Source: a virus. Taken from it: a stretch of DNA of 33,572 nt. Each line of letters begins with the position of its first letter. Positions within the stretch are counted from its first letter, which is position 1. Shown here in pieces: positions 30,310 through 33,572 of the stretch. The notes beneath the pieces are model-generated. The model made no database searches and had not been told where the DNA came from. It was given only the letters and a program-made list of their open reading frames with translations. The DNA lies in the IMG/VR virus record IMGVR_UViG_3300035698_020937, positions 1 through 33,572 of that record; one strand, written 5' to 3'. The position numbers were made by a program, and so were the translations under genes.

Positions 30310-31509
30310 TTAATTCAACTCCACGATGTAGTTAACAGTACACTGCTGTTCTTTATAAACAATATACTCATTATTATATAGATCAATCCCACCTTCGGCA
30401 TATAGTGAGTCATACTCCCCTTTTTGCCTTATGGAATCGTAATTGTATCTTGTCATTTCCCAAGAATGTTTTCGTACACGGTAAGGGTTTCCAAGATGGA
30501 CTTTAAATAGTGACATGTAGCCAATATTTGCACTCCCTCTTGCCCAGTAACTTCCTCGTAAAGACGTATAACCAAGGGACTTCTTTGCCTTATCAGCGAA
30601 GTACAACCCGTAGCCAAACATCTTACCAGTTACTACTGCATTAGTCGGTCTTAGTACTAAGCCACCGCCTAGGATAGACCACCAATTTTCATTACGACTA
30701 CCATGCCAAAATAGTTGAGAATGTGTGTTAGACGCCTTCTTTAAATACCCATCAAAGGTCTTCTGTGTCCGATTATTTAGTACTTTGAAGCTCTGTCTAT
30801 ACCTGGAACCTTGGTCTCCAAGAAGTTCTATTATTTCATCTTCTTCTATTTGTGATACCCTTTCCATGGTAAGCCCAGCCACCTCAAGTATAGAAATTTC
30901 ATCTAAGTCTTCGATCTTATCGGATTGTTCCGCTAAACTGACTTGACCCCGCATAACATCCAAAGTATCTTGTTCGCTGGAAATAATGGAACTAGATTTG
31001 TCTCCAGGTTCAATAATTCCTGATACGTTTTTTGATAATAGATGGGCACCTACAGATTGCATTTTTCTTGGGATTACAGTGAATAGCATTTCTAGTTGCT
31101 CATTAAATTCGTCCACGTCAGATAAACTCTGTAAGGAGTTTAGTATTTTCTGGGCTTCATCAATTTGTTTTTGAGTAACTGCGTCTGCACTTACTGTATA
31201 ATTATCTTTAATGGAGTGATTAGCGTATTGTTGCAGGGTGGTTACTATAGCAGCTATATCTGTGTCGGAGATATTTTTGTATTCTCTAACTGTTTTCTCA
31301 GCCATAGCTAGTTCTGTAACGTCTTTGTATCCCTTACGAAGTTTAGAATTAAATACTGTATTCCATTTTTTTATTGGATATGTTGTATGCTGGGGATCAT
31401 ATCCGACTCTTCCCCACTTAGCGGTGAAGGTGTCTCCACCTTCGATCATCTCGTAATATTTATTGTTATTTGCATCTCCGCTAATCTTAATCAGTTTTAA
31501 ATGTCTCAA
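30310..31509 (-). CDS. Poly(ADP-ribose) polymerase with WGR domain
   Basis: 399 residues. The N-terminal WGR domain (about 1-75) shows KWGRVG at 31-36 and later PIKKWNTVFNSKLRKGY, the DNA-end sensor of PARP1. After a helical linker (110-250) comes the catalytic domain: FWHGSRNENWWSIL with His 269, MFGYGLYFADKAKKSLGY with Tyr 303, and NEYIVYKEQQC with Glu 381. This is the full H-Y-E triad of true poly(ADP-ribosyl) transferases. It uses NAD+ to modify proteins or DNA ends. The start is a TTG at 31509 overlapping the Nudix stop (TTGA), so translation is coupled. Rare in phages; could sense DNA breaks or block host defences. Confidence 0.92.
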   Translation of the reverse strand: MRHLKLIKISGDANNNKYYEMIEGGDTFTAKWGRVGYDPQHTTYPIKKWNTVFNSKLRKGYKDVTELAMAEKTVREYKNISDTDIAAIVTTLQQYANHSIKDNYTVSADAVTQKQIDEAQKILNSLQSLSDVDEFNEQLEMLFTVIPRKMQSVGAHLLSKNVSGIIEPGDKSSSIISSEQDTLDVMRGQVSLAEQSDKIEDLDEISILEVAGLTMERVSQIEEDEIIELLGDQGSRYRQSFKVLNNRTQKTFDGYLKKASNTHSQLFWHGSRNENWWSILGGGLVLRPTNAVVTGKMFGYGLYFADKAKKSLGYTSLRGSYWARGSANIGYMSLFKVHLGNPYRVRKHSWEMTRYNYDSIRQKGEYDSLYAEGGIDLYNNEYIVYKEQQCTVNYIVELN

Positions 31510-31935
31510 TTATACGTTCTGATTTTTTGATCTGTAAAGACTCCATCTAAAAGCATATTGTTGATTGGAATAAAAAGAGGCTGAGGGAATTCATGTGGAC
31601 GAAACCACTCCCACTCTTCACATTTATTCGGTTCTTTCACTTCGGCTTTTCCAGAGACATGTATAGCTATCATAAATATTGTCACATAGTGTTTATTTTC
31701 GTTTTTAAACAAATCATTTGTTGCTGCAAAAAAAATCTAAGTTACTTATTCGCAACCCAGTTTCTTCCTTTGTTTCTCTAACTGCGCAGTCTTCCCAAGA
31801 TTCATTAAATTCTAAATGCCCTCCCGGGAAACACCATGTGCCGTCTCCATGGGATCCTTTTCTTTTTCCTAGTAGGATTTTGCTATCTTTATTTAAAATA
31901 ATTATAGCTAACCCCACTCTTGGTATTTTTTTCAT
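31506..31935 (-). CDS. Nudix hydrolase with a frameshift in a T8 tract
   Basis: The Nudix box is intact: GGHLEFNESWEDCAVRETKEETGL (G-x5-E-x7-REx-x-EE-x-GL). The protein starts MKKIPRVGLAII at 31935. After NLDFF the frame shifts and stops (codons TGC AGC AAC AAA TGA), because the T-run at 31726-31733 has eight T; with seven, it reads on FFAATNDLFKNENKHYVT through to the stop at 31506, completing a normal 140-residue enzyme. So the two halves are one gene with a homopolymer indel, real, sequenced in error, or fixed by slippage. Nudix enzymes hydrolyse nucleoside diphosphates such as ADP-ribose, NADH or capped RNA. Coupled to PARP by TTGA. Confidence 0.8.
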
Positions 31936-31964
31936 ATTAAGTATAAAACGTTTCCTCTTAATAA

Positions 31965-32121
31965 TTATAAATGTAAAAATATGTTTTCGGCGGGCGGGGG
32001 TCTTAGCATAGAAAGTATGAATTGATTGAGCATCTGACGAGACAAGAAGTTTAGCAGTCTCTACAGTAGCACACGTTGATTCATTATTCTCTGACCATAT
32101 TTCATATTTTACTTTTTTCAT
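31965..32121 (-). pseudogene. Remnant of a small phage gene upstream of Nudix
   Basis: The open frame from the ATG at 32121 runs for 62 residues and then straight into the Nudix frame. The first 45 residues (MKKVKYEIWSENNESTCATVETAKLL) have the look of a small phage protein, but after HTFYAKTPA the residues become an unlikely RRKHIF run. Removing one C from a C5 tract gives AENIFLHL and a stop at 31965, before an AGAGGAA that may serve Nudix. It starts 10 bases after the tmRNA 3' end with no SD. Frameshifted, fused or a sequencing error; low confidence. Confidence 0.4.
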
Positions 32122-32130
32122 AACTAAAAA

Positions 32131-32489
32131 TGGAGACGCCGGGAGTCGAACCCGGGTCCTAGATCAGATTTCTGTAAAAAGGTCTTTTACAAGGTTAGTT
32201 GATTATGCTCTAATATACGGGCTCAATCAACAAAGCCCTGCCTAGTTTCGCGCGTATAGGGCTACCGCTTCTGTTTAGGTTATCATAAAGCGGTCCAAAC
32301 CCTCGGTGTTTATGTCTGTCCGAGTGAAGACTACTTCTATTCTCTGTTGCATTAAACATCAGCCAGCGTTACTGGCGCCTTATATCCTTACCGTCTTAGC
32401 TTACGCCGCGACGGCGATTCTATAATTATCATTTGTGTTTTGTCCTTGGTCTCTTTACCCTCTGTCCCAGTCGAAATCCTGTCGTCCCC
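32131..32489 (-). ncRNA. ssrA: tmRNA (ssrA)
   Basis: 359 bases. The 5' end GGGGACGACAGGATTTCGAC and the 3' end GGGTTCGACTCCCGG...CTCCA are the standard tRNA-like halves, with encoded CCA at 32131. The tag frame reads ACA AAT GAT AAT TAT AGA ATC GCC GTC GCG GCG TAA: TNDNYRIAVAA, ending with the AA that ClpXP recognises. Pseudoknot-like GC segments (GGCGCCAGTAACGCTGGC) follow. tmRNA rescues stalled ribosomes and tags the unfinished protein. It is known in a few large phages. Promoter copy 7 lies about 60 bases upstream. Confidence 0.95.
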
Positions 32490-32546
32490 AAAAATCTTAA
32501 TCTAAATAAACAACGCGTATTTTATGTAAAAAGCCGCATCATCATA

Positions 32547-32560
32547 GATCTTATACCAAA
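32547..32560 (-). promoter_or_regulatory. Conserved phage promoter-like motif, copy 7 (tmRNA)
   Basis: Minus strand TTTGGTATAAGATCTATGA, about 60 bases before the tmRNA 5' end; the leader would be trimmed by RNase P. It places tmRNA under the same promoter class as the other units. Confidence 0.72.
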
Positions 32561-32568
32561 ATATTTTA

Positions 32569-33048
32569 CTACGAGATGAAAGAGCCATTAGGTTCTTCCA
32601 CTAAGTCATCTATAAAGGTGGTACATGGGAGATGTCTTGGAATGCTTGGAGAATCTTTAGCTACCATTCCACCATCAGTTAGCATTTCCCCAGGAACCCC
32701 CATAGAAGCTGAAACTTCTTTTGCAACTTTGGAAAAACCAGAAATACAAGTATCACGTAGAGATGGCATTGATGGCCTTGAAATGAACCTCAGGTCTTCT
32801 CTTTCTCCTTCTCGTAGATTTAGCTTGAATCCCTTATCCTCTAGTGGGTTTTCTTTGAACCCCGCGTTTTTTTTGAACCCCATATCCTCTCGCAGCTCCT
32901 CTTTGGTTTCTATACCAAATATTGTTTTATAAGCTATTTTCTTTTTAATATCTTGTCGTCTTCTTCTTTCTTTATCTACGACATGTTTGACACTGTGTCT
33001 CATTTCCCACACATTTTTCATACTATCATCTATATTATCATTGATCAT
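32569..33048 (-). CDS. Hypothetical basic/acidic protein with GFK repeats
   Basis: 159 residues, ATG with a GAGGAAAG SD 6 bases upstream. Starts with a charged region (DKERRRRQDIKKKIAYK), then three spaced GFK-type repeats (GFKKNAGFKENP, GFKLN), and a Ser/Gly/Pro-rich acidic end. Apparently disordered. A plus-strand frame covers the same bases but has no SD. Located between tRNA-Cys and tmRNA on the same strand. Function unknown. Confidence 0.55.
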   Translation of the reverse strand: MINDNIDDSMKNVWEMRHSVKHVVDKERRRRQDIKKKIAYKTIFGIETKEELREDMGFKKNAGFKENPLEDKGFKLNLREGEREDLRFISRPSMPSLRDTCISGFSKVAKEVSASMGVPGEMLTDGGMVAKDSPSIPRHLPCTTFIDDLVEEPNGSFIS

Positions 33049-33074
33049 TACTTACTTTCCTCATTAATTGTAAA

Positions 33075-33147
33075 AGGCCAGGGTGGGATTTGAACCCACA
33101 GATTACGGATTTGCAGTCCGCACCCTTAGCCGTTCGGGAACCTGGCC
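33075..33147 (-). tRNA. tRNA-Cys (anticodon GCA)
   Basis: 73 bases. Acceptor stem GGCCAGG/CCTGGCC, anticodon loop CTGCAAA with anticodon GCA, T arm GTGGG-TTCAAAT-CCCAC. The 3' CCA is not encoded, so it must be added by host enzymes. It starts 2 bases after the transglycosylase stop, so it is cut from a shared transcript. Phage tRNAs offset codon use or replace tRNAs that host nucleases cut. Confidence 0.95.
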
Positions 33148-33149
33148 AT

Positions 33150-33572
33150 CTAACTTGACCTGTTGATGGGTCTTTCATATATCTTCATTATAGCAGGAAT
33201 ATAGCCTCGAGTTTCGTCTTCGAGGTATTCCGCGTCGATACCGTGTTTCACGAACATATATCCGGCTTTTGGTCCGCCATTATATGCGGCTAGTCCACCT
33301 TCTACTCCGTAACGGTTAACCATTTCGTTTAAATATTTACAGCCCAGTCTTATATTTATATGTGGTAGTTTTAGAAGGTTTTCCATCAACTCCCACTTTC
33401 TTCTATCCTTCGGAAGGTATATGCCAACATCGTTTGACATTGACAGTGCTGTGCTTCTCATCACCTGCATTAACCCAACCGCGTGAGCTGGAGATATTAT
33501 CTCCGGATCCCATGTACGGGCGCTTTCATGCGAAATAGTTGCGCAAATAAACTTTATATTAAGGTTATCATA
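33150..33572 (-). CDS. Lytic transglycosylase (SLT domain), 5' end outside window
   Basis: The frame is open to the window edge. Visible: ATISHESARTWDP with the catalytic Glu of the SLT fold (HES), ISPAHAVGLMQVM (standard GLMQVM), NIRLGCKYLNEM and GLAAYNGGP, ending YIPAIMKIYERP. It cleaves the glycan strands of peptidoglycan, as a tail-tip or internal virion enzyme that opens the wall during DNA entry, or as an endolysin. Length and N-terminal fusion partners are unknown because the start is missing. Confidence 0.9.
   Translation of the reverse strand, partial: YDNLNIKFICATISHESARTWDPEIISPAHAVGLMQVMRSTALSMSNDVGIYLPKDRRKWELMENLLKLPHINIRLGCKYLNEMVNRYGVEGGLAAYNGGPKAGYMFVKHGIDAEYLEDETRGYIPAIMKIYERPINRSS

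Noticed and set aside
32576-32932. 118-residue plus-strand frame rich in Ser and Pro
   Set aside because: The opposite frame has a clear SD and the same strand as its neighbours; the plus frame has neither.
1-33572. CRISPR arrays and insertion sequences
   Set aside because: No evenly spaced direct repeats, no transposase frames and no terminal inverted repeats were seen.

Overview
The window is a stretch of an AT-rich, tailed double-stranded DNA bacteriophage genome (Caudoviricetes), probably a large-genome phage. It holds a portal-like protein, a homing endonuclease, a lytic transglycosylase, closely packed genes with overlapping stops and starts, clear Shine-Dalgarno (SD) sequences, and an unusually rich set of nucleic-acid-handling genes. 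The host cannot be read from the sequence. The window starts inside one gene (actin-like) and ends inside another (transglycosylase).

Layout. (1) 1-4.2 kb, plus strand: actin-like ATPase, a hypothetical protein, portal, GIY-YIG endonuclease and a small protein, closed by a bidirectional terminator. (2) 4.2-11.0 kb, minus strand: a hypothetical protein, a glycosyltransferase, a small membrane protein, a free-standing structured RNA of about 0.9 kb with its own promoter and terminator, a radical-SAM-like protein, small proteins, and a retron-type reverse transcriptase behind about 0.6 kb of folded non-coding RNA. (3) 11.1-18.5 kb, plus strand: a 2022-residue fusion of bacterial-type RNA polymerase beta and beta-prime, then four small genes, three of which share an N-terminal peptide. 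(4) 18.5-33.6 kb, almost all minus strand: small hypotheticals, a DHH-like protein, ClpP-like protease, cold-shock-like protein, ThyX, zinc-ribbon protein, an RNA-repair block (T4 Rnl1-like ligase, HNH-ligase fusion, polynucleotide kinase/phosphatase, nucleotidyltransferase), Hsp20, a WGR-PARP, a Nudix hydrolase, tmRNA, tRNA-Cys and a lytic transglycosylase.

How the parts fit. The phage brings its own transcription core (beta-beta-prime fusion). A near-identical motif, GGTATAAGAATAATGA read on the minus strand, recurs at seven intergenic sites. Six of these lie just upstream of a minus-strand gene, operon or RNA, so it looks like a dedicated promoter class. Ligases, end-healing kinase/phosphatase, nucleotidyltransferase and tRNA-Cys would counter host RNA cleavage. 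tmRNA plus a ClpP-like subunit suggests ribosome rescue and proteolysis. PARP plus Nudix suggests making and removing ADP-ribose marks.

Points most worth checking: the fused polymerase lacks the first beta-prime zinc finger; two large structured RNAs lie around the retron region; PARP is coupled to Nudix; the HNH-ligase has Gln at the usual catalytic Lys; and single-base frameshifts break the kinase P-loop and the Nudix gene (real or assembly errors).
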